DNA of 49,912 nucleotides, from positions 1-49,912 of the forward strand of contig CADBWU010000002.1 of the NCBI GenBank assembly GCA_902798535.1, read 5' to 3'. The position numbers and the translations under genes were made by a program. This DNA comes from an uncultured Pseudomonadota bacterium (GTDB lineage: Bacteria; Pseudomonadota; Alphaproteobacteria; RUG11792). The notes beneath the pieces were generated by a model. The model saw only the letters and a program-made list of their open reading frames with translations. It was not told the DNA's origin and made no database searches. Within the stretch, counting starts at the first letter, position 1. Every line of letters starts with the position of its first letter. Shown here in pieces: positions 33,933 to 44,556 of this stretch.

Positions 33933-34346
33933 CTACTCCGCCACTTCCTCTGCCACTACATCGCTCACTTTTGCCAAATCAGGATTTGCCTTTCTATCAA
34001 CAAATTCTATTATAGCCATAGGAGCGCAATCACCATAGCGGTATCCAGCCTTCATTATTCGAATATACCCGCCAGGTCTTTTTGCAAATCTTGGAGCTAT
34101 ATCTTCAAACAACTTTTGCACAACCTTATTATCTTGCAGTCTTGAAATAGCTGTCCTACGCGCGTGTAATGAACCGCGACGAGCCATCGTTACCAGCTTT
34201 TCCACTATAGGACGTAACTCTTTCGCTTTCGGCAACGTTGTTTTTATCTGTTCATGTTTTATAAGCGAACAAGATAATGCTCTAAACAAAGCCTTTCTAT
34301 GCGAACTTGTTCTATTTAACCTACGTTTCGTAAACCCATGTCTCAT
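33933..34346 (-). CDS. rplQ: 50S ribosomal protein L17
   Basis: L17 sits near the peptide exit tunnel. The 137 residues start [25 protein letters not shown], a textbook L17 N terminus, and carry an acidic C-terminal tail. It follows rpoA by 17 bp, the usual end of the alpha operon. Confidence 0.97.
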   Translation of the reverse strand: MRHGFTKRRLNRTSSHRKALFRALSCSLIKHEQIKTTLPKAKELRPIVEKLVTMARRGSLHARRTAISRLQDNKVVQKLFEDIAPRFAKRPGGYIRIMKAGYRYGDCAPMAIIEFVDRKANPDLAKVSDVVAEEVAE

Positions 34347-34363
34347 TTTCTATTCTCCATAAA

Positions 34364-35377
34364 CTAACTATATCTGTCATCAATCTTTCTTGATAACTCA
34401 TCCAAATTCTCAGGAGGCCAATTCGAAATGCTCATTCCGAATGATAAATCCATGCTGGCTAACAAAGCCTTTATTTCATTTAAGGACTTTCGTCCGAAAT
34501 TTGGCGTCCTCAACATGTCTGCTTCCGTCCTTTGGACTAAATCTCCCAAGTAGAATATATTTTCATTCTTTAAGCAGTTTGCAGACCGCACTGAAAGCTC
34601 TAATTCATCTACCTTCTTCAGCAAATTCTCATTAAAAGGAAGCTTTTCGATATCTGACTTAGAATCTTCAACCTGCATCTCCTCAAAGTTAACGAACAAA
34701 GAAAAATGATCTCTCAAAATAGCACCGGCTTGAGCCAACGCATCTTCAGGACGCAATGAACCATCCGTTCTTATCTTAAGGATCAACTTATCGTAATCAG
34801 TTTTTTGTCCAACTCTGGTAGATTGAACTTTGAAATCAACCAGCTCCACCGGACTAAAAATCGAATCTATCGCTATATGCCCGATTACTCCATCCTGATC
34901 AGCGTGTTCAGATGCAGGAACATATCCTTTGCCATTCTCAATTGTTAATTCCATATTGAGCTTCGCCGAATCCCCCAGAGTACAGATAAAGTGATCAGGA
35001 TCCAAAATCTCAACATCCGACGGACAGTCAATATCCTTAGCAGTCACAACTTTCGCTCCTTCGGCAACAATCTTTACCTTACGAGCTCTCTCAGAACAAA
35101 GATGTAACCTCAATGCCTTCAGATTAAGAATTATTTCAGTAACATCTTCTTTTATGCCCGGTATGGTCGAAAACTCGTGAGCCACACCCTCTATCTTCAC
35201 AGAAGTTATTGCGCTCCCGGCTATAGACGACAACAAAACTCGCCTTAATGAATTGCCGATCGTCGTACCGAAACCTCTTTCGAGAGGCTCAACGACTATG
35301 GTCGCCTCTCGCAACTTAGGGTCTGAATACTGTACCTCTATCTTACCTGGCTTTATCAACTTTTCCCAAGTATTCAC
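34364..35377 (-). CDS. rpoA: RNA polymerase subunit alpha
   Basis: Alpha scaffolds RNA polymerase assembly and contacts activators and UP elements. The GTG at 35377 is chosen: GGAG lies 8 nt upstream, and [15 protein letters not shown] then matches the usual alphaproteobacterial N terminus. An upstream TTG at 35431 would overlap rpsK. The 337 residues hold the dimerisation domain ([19 protein letters not shown]) and the C-terminal domain with helix-hairpin-helix ([16 protein letters not shown]). Neighbours are rpsK and rplQ, as in the standard alpha operon. Confidence 0.97.
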   Translation of the reverse strand: MNTWEKLIKPGKIEVQYSDPKLREATIVVEPLERGFGTTIGNSLRRVLLSSIAGSAITSVKIEGVAHEFSTIPGIKEDVTEIILNLKALRLHLCSERARKVKIVAEGAKVVTAKDIDCPSDVEILDPDHFICTLGDSAKLNMELTIENGKGYVPASEHADQDGVIGHIAIDSIFSPVELVDFKVQSTRVGQKTDYDKLILKIRTDGSLRPEDALAQAGAILRDHFSLFVNFEEMQVEDSKSDIEKLPFNENLLKKVDELELSVRSANCLKNENIFYLGDLVQRTEADMLRTPNFGRKSLNEIKALLASMDLSFGMSISNWPPENLDELSRKIDDRYS

Positions 35378-35400
35378 TTGTTCTACTCCAAACTTAAAAA

Positions 35401-35793
35401 CTAATTCCTGCGTGCTTTCGGTGGTCTGCAACCGTTATGTGGCAATGGGGTCACATCCTTTATCGATGTCACCGCAAAGCCAGCGGATTGCAGTGACCTG
35501 ATTGCGGTTTCTCTGCCAGCTCCTGGCCCCCTAACAACAACTGATACACTTTTCACCCCATGTTCAGCAGCCTTTTTAGCCGCATCTTCAGCAGCCAATT
35601 GAGCTGCATATGGAGTTGATTTTCTAGAACCTTTAAAACCAACAACTCCACCAGAACCAGAAGCTATTGTATTGCCTGCCTCATCAGTGATCGTCACAAT
35701 AGTGTTGTTAAATGTCGCATTGATGTGAGCAACAGCATTTGCAATATTCTTCTTCTCTTTTTTCTTCACTCTTCCAACAGTCTTCTGTGCCAT
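35401..35793 (-). CDS. rpsK: 30S ribosomal protein S11
   Basis: S11 lies on the 30S platform near the decoding region. The 130 residues include [39 protein letters not shown] and the conserved end [18 protein letters not shown]. It follows rpsM by 22 bp. Confidence 0.98.
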   Translation of the reverse strand: MAQKTVGRVKKKEKKNIANAVAHINATFNNTIVTITDEAGNTIASGSGGVVGFKGSRKSTPYAAQLAAEDAAKKAAEHGVKSVSVVVRGPGAGRETAIRSLQSAGFAVTSIKDVTPLPHNGCRPPKARRN

Positions 35794-35815
35794 AAAAATC
35801 CCTATCTCAAAAAAA

Positions 35816-36193
35816 TTATCTCGTAGCTATCTTTTTACCTGCAATAGGTATAGCCTTACCTTTTCTCGTCCTCGCATTTGTATGCGTTCTCTGTCCTCTA
35901 ACTGGCAGTCCTTTTCTATGACGCAATCCGCGGTATGTGCCAAGATCAACTATACGCTTGATATTCATAGACACTTCACGTCTCTTATCTCCTTCAACGG
36001 TATAATCTTTGTCTATTATTTCTCTGATTTTTAGAATCTCAGCATCTGTTAAATCAGCCACACGCCTACTCTCAGGAATACCGGCCTTCTCTATAATACA
36101 TTTAGCATTATAATGACCAATTCCATAAATCGATGTTAGACCAACAGCGACTTTTTTCTGTGTTGGAATGTTTACACCAGCAATACGAGCCAC
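35816..36193 (-). CDS. rpsM: 30S ribosomal protein S13
   Basis: S13 sits in the 30S head and touches the P-site tRNA and the bridge to the 50S. The 125 residues run from [15 protein letters not shown] to a basic tail ([22 protein letters not shown]). rpmJ, which precedes it in gammaproteobacteria, is absent here, as is normal in alphaproteobacteria. Confidence 0.98.
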   Translation of the reverse strand: MARIAGVNIPTQKKVAVGLTSIYGIGHYNAKCIIEKAGIPESRRVADLTDAEILKIREIIDKDYTVEGDKRREVSMNIKRIVDLGTYRGLRHRKGLPVRGQRTHTNARTRKGKAIPIAGKKIATR

Positions 36194-36209
36194 TCCGTTC
36201 CTCTCCTTC

Positions 36210-36881
36210 CTAATTTAAAATCAAACTTTCCAAAACCGACTTTTTCACGGTTTCAAAATCAGCGTCCGCATTTATTTCCTTCAGCACGCCCATCTTGGAA
36301 TAGTAATCCACGACCGCAACGGTTGTGGTGTGATACTCTTTCAGACGCATCTTTAACGATTCCTCGTTATCATCAGCGCGTCTGTCGAACTCAGTTCCAC
36401 CGCACACATCGCAAATTCCATCCTGAACTGGCTTTAAGAAATAATCGTTGTATATTTTACCACATTTTGAACATTTATATCTGCCCATTATACGTTTTGT
36501 AACAATATCATCGTCTATAACAAATCTTAAGACGCAATCGATCTGCTTTCCAAAAGCTCCTGCGATCTTGTTCAAAGCTTCAGCCTGTCCAGGCGTCCTA
36601 GGAAAACCATCGAACAAAACGTTTTTAGATGCGACATTGTCTATCTTTTCTAATTCAGTTTTGACCAAATCTAGTACCACCCCATCAGGAAGAAGTGCTC
36701 CACTTGTTATAACTCGACCTATTGTCTCGCCCGAGTTATCTATAACTTTATCCTTGTTACTTCTGAGCAACTCGCCAACAGAAATCACAACAAAGTTGTG
36801 GTCTCGAGCTAGATACTCGGACTGTGTCCCTTTGCCAGAACCAGCAACGCCCATCAAAACTATCCATTTGCTCGCCATCAT
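36210..36881 (-). CDS. adk: Adenylate kinase
   Basis: Interconverts AMP, ADP and ATP. The 223 residues have the P-loop [10 protein letters not shown] (the usual G-P-P-G-A is replaced by G-V-A-G-S), FDGFPRT, and a LID domain with four Cys (CSKCGKIY...CDVC) that should hold zinc. Two consecutive ATGs (36881 and 36878) overlap the secY stop, so the pair is translationally coupled. Confidence 0.96.
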   Translation of the reverse strand: MMASKWIVLMGVAGSGKGTQSEYLARDHNFVVISVGELLRSNKDKVIDNSGETIGRVITSGALLPDGVVLDLVKTELEKIDNVASKNVLFDGFPRTPGQAEALNKIAGAFGKQIDCVLRFVIDDDIVTKRIMGRYKCSKCGKIYNDYFLKPVQDGICDVCGGTEFDRRADDNEESLKMRLKEYHTTTVAVVDYYSKMGVLKEINADADFETVKKSVLESLILN

Positions 36882-38224
36882 ATTAGCCCCCTGGCTTTAC
36901 CACGCCTAAACAGCCCCTCATATTGAGTTGCTATTAAGTGCGATTGGAACTGCGACACAGTATCAATAGACACGTTAACAACAATCAAAAGACTTGTTCC
37001 TCCAAAATAGAATGGCAACGACACCTGCGACAACAGCACCTCAGGCAACACACAAATCGCACACAAATACAACGAACCAACAGCTGTTAACTTAGTCAAC
37101 ATATTGTCTATATAATCTGCTGTAGCTGCTCCAGGACGAATACCTGGAATATAACTTCCAGACTTTTTGAGATTATCCGCCGTTTCTTCGGGCGCAAACA
37201 TTATCGCTGTATAGAAATAAGCGAAAAATATTATTGCTGCACAGAATGACACTATATATATCGGTTGTCCATGAGCAAATATGCGTGATATATGCCCCAA
37301 TATCGAATTAGGGTCCACGGTCATAAATCCTGCTATTGTCATAGGCAAAAGCAAGACTGATGAAGCAAATATGGGTGGGATAACCCCCGCGCTATTCAGC
37401 TTCAACGGCAAATGCGAGCCCTGCTGTTGAGCCGGCATTCCAACCATTGTCACACGCTTTGGATATTGAATCGGTATTTTTCTGTTCGCTTTCTCCATAA
37501 ACACAATAAAGGCTATGACAGCAATCACCATGACCAACAGCCCTATCAAGGCAGTTATCGACAAGGCTCCTTGTTTCCCCATAGCAAAAGTGTTAAATAA
37601 CGCCGCAGGCAAGTTTGCTACGATACCAGAATAGATGATGATCGATGAGCCATTTCCAATTCCTCGCGATGATATCTGCTCACCGAGCCACATGATGAAC
37701 AACGTGCCGCCAGTGAGCGAGGTCATTGTTGTAAATCTGAAAAGCATGCCTGGATCCAGCACAGCCGAACCAGAATGCCCCATCATTCGCTCTAATCCAA
37801 CTGCTATGCCATAGCCCTGCATCATAGCAAGAGCTACAGTTCCATAACGCGTATACTGATTTATCTTGCGTCGCCCAGCTTCACCTTCTTTCTTCAAGGC
37901 AGTCAGTTGAGGAGACATAGCAGTCAGCAACTGTACGATGATGCTAGCAGATATATACGGCATGATGTTTAAAGAAAACACTGTCATACGTCCAATAGCA
38001 CCACCAGAGAACATATCCAAAATTCCGAACAAACCGCCAGCATGGCTTCGCGTGAATTCAGAAACCACTGCGGGGTTTATGCTAGGAAGAGGAATATATG
38101 TTCCAAGCCTGTAAATAACCAAAATGAAAAGCGTAAACCATATACGCTTTTTCAAATCTTTTGCCCTCTTAAACGACGACAGGCTAAAGTTTTTAGCAAG
38201 TTGTTCTATAGGAGAAGCCATCAT
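36878..38224 (-). CDS. secY: Protein translocase subunit SecY
   Basis: SecY forms the channel through which the exported proteins of this window would pass. The 448 residues have ten membrane segments, with the family motifs TYIPLPSINP, FSLNIMPYISASIIVQLL and, near the C terminus, QSHLIATQYEGL. Either ATG 38224 or 38221 may start it; the second has the better spacing from AGGGG. It follows rplO. Confidence 0.97.
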   Translation of the reverse strand: MMASPIEQLAKNFSLSSFKRAKDLKKRIWFTLFILVIYRLGTYIPLPSINPAVVSEFTRSHAGGLFGILDMFSGGAIGRMTVFSLNIMPYISASIIVQLLTAMSPQLTALKKEGEAGRRKINQYTRYGTVALAMMQGYGIAVGLERMMGHSGSAVLDPGMLFRFTTMTSLTGGTLFIMWLGEQISSRGIGNGSSIIIYSGIVANLPAALFNTFAMGKQGALSITALIGLLVMVIAVIAFIVFMEKANRKIPIQYPKRVTMVGMPAQQQGSHLPLKLNSAGVIPPIFASSVLLLPMTIAGFMTVDPNSILGHISRIFAHGQPIYIVSFCAAIIFFAYFYTAIMFAPEETADNLKKSGSYIPGIRPGAATADYIDNMLTKLTAVGSLYLCAICVLPEVLLSQVSLPFYFGGTSLLIVVNVSIDTVSQFQSHLIATQYEGLFRRGKARGLI

Positions 38225-38230
38225 CGCCCC

Positions 38231-38698
38231 TTATTCCAAAACCAACGTTCCACCAGCTTTTTCAAGCATCTCTTTTGCTTTCGCGCTAGCGCGCGTCACA
38301 GCAACTTTCACAGGAGTGTCTATTTTGCCGTTGGCAATCAAAGATATCCCATCAGCCGTTCTCGGCATGTATCCGATTTTAATAAGCAAATCCTTATCTA
38401 TCGACGCATCCTTTGCCAAAAGCCCGTTTTTCAATATACGAGAAATCTTGAAAAAGTCCAGCTCATACATCTTCGCTCTATGGACGTTCACGAAACCTCT
38501 TTTTGGTAAACGTCTGTATAAAGGAGTTTGACCTCCCTCAAAGCCATTCAAGCTGACACCAGAACGCGCCGTCTGACCTTTGCCTCCGCGTCCGGATGTT
38601 TTCCCCAATCCGGAACCAATACCACGTCCAAGCAACTTCGTCTTCTGCCTGGCACCATGATTATCGCGTATATTATTTAATTTCAATCCAGTCGCCAT
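38231..38698 (-). CDS. rplO: 50S ribosomal protein L15
   Basis: L15 is a late assembly protein of the 50S. The ATG at 38698 (MATGLKLNNIRDNHGARQ) is chosen over one 24 bases upstream because GAGG lies 5 nt before it and it gives the usual N terminus. The 155 residues contain LGRGIGSGLGKTSGRGGKGQ and GFEGGQTPLYRRLPKRGF. Confidence 0.96.
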   Translation of the reverse strand: MATGLKLNNIRDNHGARQKTKLLGRGIGSGLGKTSGRGGKGQTARSGVSLNGFEGGQTPLYRRLPKRGFVNVHRAKMYELDFFKISRILKNGLLAKDASIDKDLLIKIGYMPRTADGISLIANGKIDTPVKVAVTRASAKAKEMLEKAGGTLVLE

Positions 38699-38705
38699 GA
38701 TAACC

Positions 38706-38894
38706 TCACGATATAACTTCAACCATGTGGCGCACTTTCTCGATCAATTTCAAAACCGAGTTATTTGCCACAAGTTCTCGCTCAGAACCAATCTTCTTCA
38801 AGCCGAGAGATTTGAGATACAAGCCCTGACGCTTATCTCTTCTGATAGGACTCCCGATCTGTCTTATTCTGATTTTCTTTTCAGTCTTAGCCAT
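38706..38894 (-). CDS. rpmD: 50S ribosomal protein L30
   Basis: A 62-residue protein with RIRQIGSPIRRDKRQGLYLKSLGL and NNSVLKLIEKVRHMVEV, the L30 core. It lies between rpsE and rplO as usual. Confidence 0.95.
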   Translation of the reverse strand: MAKTEKKIRIRQIGSPIRRDKRQGLYLKSLGLKKIGSERELVANNSVLKLIEKVRHMVEVIS

Positions 38895-38908
38895 CTTATC
38901 TCTCCAAC

Positions 38909-39490
38909 TTATTCTTCCTCAGAAGCCACAGCACGCGGTTGCCCAGCAAAACGTCTCTCAAGAATATCAGTATATTTCTTGCCAAGCTTCGACGCAACTT
39001 GCTTCGGCGGAATAATGCTCTTCAATGCCTCAAATGTTGCTCTAACAACGTTGTGATAATTCCCTGAACCAACCGATTTGCTCACGATATCTTGAATACC
39101 AATTGCCTCAAAAACTGAACGCATAGCGCCACCAGCAATGACACCAGTCCCTGCAGGAGCTGTTCTCAAAAACACATGCCCAGCTCCAACTCTTGCTGAA
39201 ATATCATGTCGGATAGTTCGTCCTTCACGAAGAGAAACCCTGATCATCCTCTTCTTTGCCTTTTCGGCCGCTTTTTTCACTGCATCAGGAACTTCGCGTG
39301 CCTTCGCAGTTGCATAGCCCGCACGCCCTTTTCCATCCCCTATTATAACCAAGGCAGAAAAGCGCATATTCTTACCACCCTTAACAACTTTGGTCACACG
39401 ACGAACACTCACTAGGCGCTCAATGAACTGCTCTTGAACTTCGTTGCTAGCAGCAGCCTGGCGCTTATTGTTCTTCTCTATTCTTGCCAT
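38909..39490 (-). CDS. rpsE: 30S ribosomal protein S5
   Basis: S5 helps fidelity at the mRNA entry site. The ATG at 39490 is chosen because AGGAG lies 8 nt upstream; another ATG two codons earlier is too close to it. The 193 residues have ERLVSVRRVTKVVKGGKNMRFSALVIIGD and GTGVIAGGAMRSVFEAIGI. It has a longer N terminus than E. coli S5. Confidence 0.97.
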   Translation of the reverse strand: MARIEKNNKRQAAASNEVQEQFIERLVSVRRVTKVVKGGKNMRFSALVIIGDGKGRAGYATAKAREVPDAVKKAAEKAKKRMIRVSLREGRTIRHDISARVGAGHVFLRTAPAGTGVIAGGAMRSVFEAIGIQDIVSKSVGSGNYHNVVRATFEALKSIIPPKQVASKLGKKYTDILERRFAGQPRAVASEEE

Positions 39491-39501
39491 ATTCATTTCT
39501 C

Positions 39502-39864
39502 CTAAAACTTAAGCCCGTTCTCTCTCGCGCTATCGGCAAGAACCTTTACTCGTCCGTGGTACAAAAAACCAGATCTGTCAAAGACAACACTCGAAATATT
39601 TTTCGCTTTTGCTTTCTCCGCTATCACCTTTCCAACATACAGCGCTGCTTCTTTATTCCCACCGGTTTTCACAGCATCCCTAACCTCTTTTGACAAAGTC
39701 GAAACATGAACCACGGTCTTCGCACCGCTTTCGTCTAGAATTTGAGCATAAATATGATTATTAGTCCTATGGATAACCATCCTGTTCTTGCCCTTAACGG
39801 AAGCAGAAATCTTGAAACGTTGCCTTGATTTGCGTCTCTCGCGCAATTGTGCTGATGTTTTCAT
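39502..39864 (-). CDS. rplR: 50S ribosomal protein L18
   Basis: L18 binds 5S rRNA. The ATG at 39864 gives 120 residues ([20 protein letters not shown]), the normal length. An earlier start would overlap rplF. The C terminus [32 protein letters not shown] is typical. Confidence 0.96.
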   Translation of the reverse strand: MKTSAQLRERRKSRQRFKISASVKGKNRMVIHRTNNHIYAQILDESGAKTVVHVSTLSKEVRDAVKTGGNKEAALYVGKVIAEKAKAKNISSVVFDRSGFLYHGRVKVLADSARENGLKF

Positions 39865-39865
39865 C

Positions 39866-40399
39866 TTACTTCTTCTTCCCTTCTTTTCTATAAACAAACT
39901 CGCCAGACTTCATTATCCCTTTTCCTTTGTAAGGCTCAGGTTTTCTATAGCTTCTCAAAAATGCAGCTATATCGCCAATCTGCTTTTTAGAGTGCCCACT
40001 TATAGTGATCGTTGTGGGTTTCGGACAAGCTATCGTCACACCTTCGGGAATGTCATATTCCACATCGTGACTAAATCCAAGCTGCATGACCAATTTCTTT
40101 CCAGAAACGCTAGCCTTGTATCCTACTCCAACCATCTCGAGCTCTATCTTAAAACCTTTATCAAGTCCAGTTATTATATTGCTCACATTGCGTTGAGATG
40201 TTCCCCAAATCGACCTTGTTTCTTTTTCAGAATTAGATGGAATAAATTTCACTCCATCCGCAGAGCACTCAACCTTTATGCAAGAAGGAACTTCGTATAT
40301 TTTCTCGACATTTCCCTTCTTCACAGTCAAGACATTTCCAGCGCACGAGACATTAACCCCAGCTGGAATTGCTACTGTATGTTTACCAACTCTAGACAT
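39866..40399 (-). CDS. rplF: 50S ribosomal protein L6
   Basis: L6 lies near the factor-binding site of the 50S. The 177 residues start [17 protein letters not shown] and include [36 protein letters not shown]. Between rpsH and rplR. Confidence 0.97.
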   Translation of the reverse strand: MSRVGKHTVAIPAGVNVSCAGNVLTVKKGNVEKIYEVPSCIKVECSADGVKFIPSNSEKETRSIWGTSQRNVSNIITGLDKGFKIELEMVGVGYKASVSGKKLVMQLGFSHDVEYDIPEGVTIACPKPTTITISGHSKKQIGDIAAFLRSYRKPEPYKGKGIMKSGEFVYRKEGKKK

Positions 40400-40409
40400 A
40401 ACTCATCAC

Positions 40410-40811
40410 CTAGAAAACCGAACAAATAATCTCGCCGCCAATAGCCTGCTTCCGTGCATCAACATCGGACATAACGCCTTTACTAGTTGAAAGAATGTTT
40501 ATTCCTAACCCATTCCTGACAAGTGGCAAATCTTTTACGGAAGAATAAACTCTCCGTCCTGGCTTTGAAATACGCTTTATCTCGCAAATGACAGGCTTAC
40601 CATCAAAGTATTTCAGCTCTATGCGAAGAACTTTATATCCATGTTCTTCACTGTCAACTATCGTATACCCCCTGATATACCCCTCAGCTTGCAAAACCTT
40701 CAACAAGTCCTCGCGAGCTCTCGACATCGGGGAATCCACCGTCTTTTTACGAGCCATCTGTCCATTTCTTATTCTTGTTATCAAATCGCTTATAGAATCA
40801 ACCACGCTCAT
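40410..40811 (-). CDS. rpsH: 30S ribosomal protein S8
   Basis: S8 binds central 16S rRNA and, in E. coli, represses the spc operon through the rplE region. The 133 residues have [28 protein letters not shown] and the end [22 protein letters not shown]. Confidence 0.97.
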   Translation of the reverse strand: MSVVDSISDLITRIRNGQMARKKTVDSPMSRAREDLLKVLQAEGYIRGYTIVDSEEHGYKVLRIELKYFDGKPVICEIKRISKPGRRVYSSVKDLPLVRNGLGINILSTSKGVMSDVDARKQAIGGEIICSVF

Positions 40812-40818
40812 AATTCCC

Positions 40819-41124
40819 TCACCAACTTGCCTTCGTCACGCCCGGAAGCATACCTGCCGATGCGAGCTCTCTCAGTGCTATGCGCGACATAGCAAACTTT
40901 CTGTAATATCCCCTAGGCCTTCCTGTCAAAACGCAACGGTTTCTCACACGCGTCTTTGAAGAATTTCTCGGCATTTCCGCTAATTTATGAACCGCCTTCA
41001 TGCGCTCTTCAAAAGAAGTCTCCTTATTTTTTATAATCGCACGTAAAGCATCTCTCGACACCTTCTTGTTCGCAACAAGCCTCTTTCTTCTATTATTCGT
41101 CTCAATAGCACTTTTATTCGCCAT
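40819..41124 (-). CDS. rpsN: 30S ribosomal protein S14
   Basis: The 101-residue long form, without the zinc-binding Cys pairs. [28 protein letters not shown] is diagnostic. Between rplE and rpsH. Confidence 0.97.
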   Translation of the reverse strand: MANKSAIETNNRRKRLVANKKVSRDALRAIIKNKETSFEERMKAVHKLAEMPRNSSKTRVRNRCVLTGRPRGYYRKFAMSRIALRELASAGMLPGVTKASW

Positions 41125-41146
41125 TCGTCTTATCCTCTAAAAAACA

Positions 41147-41686
41147 TCAACTAGTAAACGGGAATCTCAGTGCTTTCAGCAAAGCCAAAGCTGACTTATC
41201 ATCCCTCGCTGTAGTACAAATAGTTATATCAAAGCCTCTAACTTTGTCTATCTTATCATAATTTATCTCCGGGAACACGATTTGCTCCTTTATTCCCATC
41301 GAAAAATTTCCTCTTCCGTCAAATCCGCGACTGGATAAGCCTCTAAAGTCACGCACCTTCGGCAGTGCCATAAAGACCAATCTGTCTATAAATTCATACA
41401 TACGGTCTCTACGCAATGTAACTTTAGCCCCCATCTTCGCTCCTTCTCTCAACTTAAAAGAAGCTATGGATTTCTTCGCCTTCGTTATGACTGGCTTTTG
41501 ACCAGCGATAGCCATCAGCTCATCCGCAATTGCTTGAGCAACCTTTCCATCATGCGCTGCATCGGAAGATGTGCAATTCAAGACAATTTTATCCAGCTTT
41601 GGAATCATGAATTCATTCGTTATACCAAGCTCTTTTTTCAAAGACGCCCGGATTTCTGAAAAGTATTTATCCTTCGTATAGCTCAT
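41147..41686 (-). CDS. rplE: 50S ribosomal protein L5
   Basis: L5 joins 5S rRNA to the central protuberance. The 179 residues have [28 protein letters not shown] and [21 protein letters not shown]. Confidence 0.97.
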   Translation of the reverse strand: MSYTKDKYFSEIRASLKKELGITNEFMIPKLDKIVLNCTSSDAAHDGKVAQAIADELMAIAGQKPVITKAKKSIASFKLREGAKMGAKVTLRRDRMYEFIDRLVFMALPKVRDFRGLSSRGFDGRGNFSMGIKEQIVFPEINYDKIDKVRGFDITICTTARDDKSALALLKALRFPFTS

Positions 41687-41697
41687 ATTCCATCACC

Positions 41698-42018
41698 TTA
41701 TAAAACAGTCCCTGACTTTTTGAAATAACGCACCTTCTTGCCATCCTCATTCAGTTTGTAGCCAACTTTTGCAGGTCTATCCGTCGTCGGGTCAACCAAG
41801 GATACGTTCGAAATGTGTATCGGCATCTCTTTTTCATAAGAACCTTCCGGATGTCTATAGTCCGGTCTCGTGTTTCTTACAACAACGTTAATACCTTCGA
41901 CAACAACCTTTGCCTCATCGAGCAAAACCTTTTTCACTGTGCCTCTTTGCCCTTTGTTCCTTCCGGCTGTGACCTGCACAGTATCTCCTCTTTTTATCTT
42001 AAATTTCGGTTGAGTCAT
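41698..42018 (-). CDS. rplX: 50S ribosomal protein L24
   Basis: L24 starts 50S assembly. The 106 residues have the KOW motif KRGDTVQVTAGRNKGQRGTV and end GKKVRYFKKSGTVL. It follows rplN by 2 bp. Confidence 0.97.
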   Translation of the reverse strand: MTQPKFKIKRGDTVQVTAGRNKGQRGTVKKVLLDEAKVVVEGINVVVRNTRPDYRHPEGSYEKEMPIHISNVSLVDPTTDRPAKVGYKLNEDGKKVRYFKKSGTVL

Positions 42019-42020
42019 AG

Positions 42021-42389
42021 TTACAACACCTCCGGTGCTAAAGATATAATTTTCATATAACCAGCACTACGCAATTCTCTCGTCACTGGCCCAAATATAC
42101 GACTTCCAATCGGTTCACCTTGCTTGTCTATCAAGACAACAGCGTTACGGTCAAATGCAATCTGCATCCCATCAGGACGACGTATCGGAGCTTTTGTCCT
42201 CACGATAACCGCCTTATGCACATCGCCTTTCTTTACCTTGCCCTTCGGAATGGCATCTTTAATTGTCACAACAATAACGTCACCAACCCCGGCGTATCTG
42301 CGCTTAGAACCACCAAGCACCTTAATACACAAAACCTCTTTAGCCCCTGAGTTATCGGCAACGCTCATACGAGACTCTGACTGTATCAT
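42021..42389 (-). CDS. rplN: 50S ribosomal protein L14
   Basis: The 122 residues run [18 protein letters not shown] to the usual end [12 protein letters not shown]-like ([12 protein letters not shown]). It overlaps the end of rpsQ by 4 bases. Confidence 0.98.
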   Translation of the reverse strand: MIQSESRMSVADNSGAKEVLCIKVLGGSKRRYAGVGDVIVVTIKDAIPKGKVKKGDVHKAVIVRTKAPIRRPDGMQIAFDRNAVVLIDKQGEPIGSRIFGPVTRELRSAGYMKIISLAPEVL

Positions 42390-42631
42390 GCTCGCACTCC
42401 TTCCTTCTCCTCAACAACCCACTTTTTTGTTTTCGAAATAGGGCGCGATTCGATTATTTTTACCGTTTCTCCCATCTTATATGTGTTGTTCTCATCATGA
42501 GCTGAGTATTTTCTATGCACCTTCACATATTTCTTATATTTTGGATGCATAAATCTTTTCTCAACTTTGACAACAACAGTCTTATCGTTTTTGTCACTAA
42601 CAACGACACCTTGTAATACTCTGCGTGGCAT
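42386..42631 (-). CDS. rpsQ: 30S ribosomal protein S17
   Basis: An 81-residue S17 ([21 protein letters not shown], then [28 protein letters not shown]). Its end overlaps rplN. Confidence 0.97.
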   Translation of the reverse strand: MPRRVLQGVVVSDKNDKTVVVKVEKRFMHPKYKKYVKVHRKYSAHDENNTYKMGETVKIIESRPISKTKKWVVEEKEGVRA

Positions 42632-42634
42632 TGC

Positions 42635-42829
42635 TTACTCCTTATTTTCCAACTGCGTTAAGCGAATTTTTACCCTCGCTATATTTTTTTTACAAGCGCG
42701 TATTGCAGAAGTTTTCACATCTTGAGTCGTCTTTGATAGAAAGCGCAAATTCATATGCTCTTTCTTCAATTCACGACACATTTGCACAAGCTCCTTCGCG
42801 TCTTTATTTAACAATTCACTGAACTTCAT
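42635..42829 (-). CDS. rpmC: 50S ribosomal protein L29
   Basis: L29 lies at the exit tunnel. The ATG at 42829 (MKFSELLNKDAKELVQM) gives a normal 64-residue L29. An ATG at 42841 or a GTG at 42844, overlapping the rplP stop, would add four or five residues and cannot be excluded. Confidence 0.93.
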   Translation of the reverse strand: MKFSELLNKDAKELVQMCRELKKEHMNLRFLSKTTQDVKTSAIRACKKNIARVKIRLTQLENKE

Positions 42830-42840
42830 CTTACCATCCA

Positions 42841-43251
42841 TCACACAATACGCTTCACGAACTTCGTATGAATTGGAAGCTTAGCAGAAGCTGACTCAAA
42901 AGCTTCACGTGCCGTATCCTCTGGGATACCATCCAACTCAAACATTATCCTTCCCGGACTAACTCTGCATGCCCAATATTCAGGGGAACCTTTTCCGCTT
43001 CCCATACGAACTTCAGCAGGTTTCTTCGAAACAGGCAAATCTGGAAATATCCTGATCCACATACGCCCAGTTCTCTTGACATAACGAGTTATCGCTCTTC
43101 GGGCGGCTTCAATCTGCCTTGCCGTTATCCTCGCCGGATCCAACGCCTTTAAACCAAAGCTACCAAAGCTCACCTCAGCACCAGCCTTGGTTATGCCCCT
43201 CACTTTTCCCTTAAAGGCTTTTCTAAATTTCGTTTTCTTAGGAGACAACAT
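42841..43251 (-). CDS. rplP: 50S ribosomal protein L16
   Basis: L16 touches the A- and P-site tRNAs. The 136 residues begin [19 protein letters not shown] and include [24 protein letters not shown]. It follows rpsC by 12 bp. Confidence 0.98.
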   Translation of the reverse strand: MLSPKKTKFRKAFKGKVRGITKAGAEVSFGSFGLKALDPARITARQIEAARRAITRYVKRTGRMWIRIFPDLPVSKKPAEVRMGSGKGSPEYWACRVSPGRIMFELDGIPEDTAREAFESASAKLPIHTKFVKRIV

Positions 43252-43263
43252 TTTTCACAATCC

Positions 43264-43920
43264 TCACATCTTCTTTTCTCTGGAGAAAACGTCTCCAACT
43301 TCGTAATCGCCTTTGTATATCCAAACCTTTATTCCGCACGTTCCGTAAGTTGTCTTCGCAACACCAAGGCTGAAATCAACATCAGAACGCAAAGTATGCA
43401 ATGGAACACGACCTTCGCGATACCACTCCATTCTGGCTATTTCGGCGCCATTAAGCCTGCCCGAAACGTTAACCCTTATACCAAGCGCTCCATATTTCAT
43501 AGCGGACTGTATCGCCTTCTTCATTGCTCTTCTAAAAGAAACGCGCTTCTCTATCTGAAATGCAATGCCCTCAGCTATGAGATATGCATCTAGCTCAGGT
43601 TTTCTGACATTGGATATATTTATAGCCACTTCAGTACCAGCTATTTTAGAAAGTATCTTCCTCAACTTTTCTAAATCAGCACCACCTTTCCCAATCAAGG
43701 AACCAGGTCGCGATGCGTATATCTCAACACAAACCTTCTTCGCCGGGCGCTCAACCACAACTTTTGCAACACCAGCAGACTTATAGTTTTTTAAAACGTA
43801 ATCTCTGATCTGAATATCCTTATACAACTGATCAGCGTATTCCTTCCTGGCATACCACCTGGACTCCCAGGTTCTCAGTATCCCAAGTCTCATTCCAACA
43901 GGATTTACCTTCTGTCCCAT
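43264..43920 (-). CDS. rpsC: 30S ribosomal protein S3
   Basis: S3 lines the mRNA entry tunnel. The ATG at 43920 ([22 protein letters not shown]) is chosen because GAGGGG lies 5 nt before it; the longer frame would overlap rplV. The 218 residues include the KH-domain [14 protein letters not shown]. Confidence 0.97.
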   Translation of the reverse strand: MGQKVNPVGMRLGILRTWESRWYARKEYADQLYKDIQIRDYVLKNYKSAGVAKVVVERPAKKVCVEIYASRPGSLIGKGGADLEKLRKILSKIAGTEVAINISNVRKPELDAYLIAEGIAFQIEKRVSFRRAMKKAIQSAMKYGALGIRVNVSGRLNGAEIARMEWYREGRVPLHTLRSDVDFSLGVAKTTYGTCGIKVWIYKGDYEVGDVFSREKKM

Positions 43921-43921
43921 A

Positions 43922-44266
43922 TCAACCCCTCGCTTCCACAACTATTGTGAGATGGCTAAACGGCTTCGTTATAACCTCCCCTCTTCCACGTCCTCTTGGA
44001 CGATATCTACGTAACTTTATGCTATAGCCAACATAAGCCTCTTTGACATGCAACAACTCAGGATCCCATCCATTGTTGTTTTCAGCATTTGCTATTGCCG
44101 ACATTAAAGTTTTTCTCACTTCGTTAGCTATTCTCTTTTTCGAATACAGCAGAACATCCAAAGCCTTCTGCGCTTTCATTCCTCGTATCATCGAAGCAAC
44201 AACATTCAACTTCTGAGGGCTTACTCGTATTTTCCTTAATACTGCCTTTGCTATATTGTTCTGCAT
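43922..44266 (-). CDS. rplV: 50S ribosomal protein L22
   Basis: L22 lines the exit tunnel. The 114 residues have RISPQKLN-type [16 protein letters not shown] and the hairpin-loop [25 protein letters not shown]. Confidence 0.97.
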   Translation of the reverse strand: MQNNIAKAVLRKIRVSPQKLNVVASMIRGMKAQKALDVLLYSKKRIANEVRKTLMSAIANAENNNGWDPELLHVKEAYVGYSIKLRRYRPRGRGRGEVITKPFSHLTIVVEARG

Positions 44267-44268
44267 AA

Positions 44269-44544
44269 TTACTTCTTCACTTTCTTATCCGCACCATGCC
44301 CGTAATATGTGCGAGTAGGAGCAAATTCACCTAACTTATGTCCAACCATATTTTCAGAGACAGAAACCGGAATAAACTTCTTTCCGTTATGCACGCCGAA
44401 TGTTACCCCAACAAATTGAGGCAAAATAGTCGAACGGCGCGACCACGTTTTAATAACATCAGAACGACCAGAAGCTTTCACCGCTTCGGCTTTCTTTAAC
44501 AAGTATCGGTCGAAAAATGGACCTTTCCAAACTGATCTAGGCAC
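44269..44544 (-). CDS. rpsS: 30S ribosomal protein S19
   Basis: A 91-residue S19 beginning [19 protein letters not shown], with [23 protein letters not shown] and the end [20 protein letters not shown]. Between rplB and rplV. Confidence 0.98.
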   Translation of the reverse strand: MPRSVWKGPFFDRYLLKKAEAVKASGRSDVIKTWSRRSTILPQFVGVTFGVHNGKKFIPVSVSENMVGHKLGEFAPTRTYYGHGADKKVKK

Positions 44545-44556
44545 GTTTCAATCTCC

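Noticed and set aside
35378-35431. TTG start that would extend RpoA by 18 residues
   Set aside because: The extension overlaps rpsK and does not match RpoA N termini; GTG 35377 has GGAG at the right distance.
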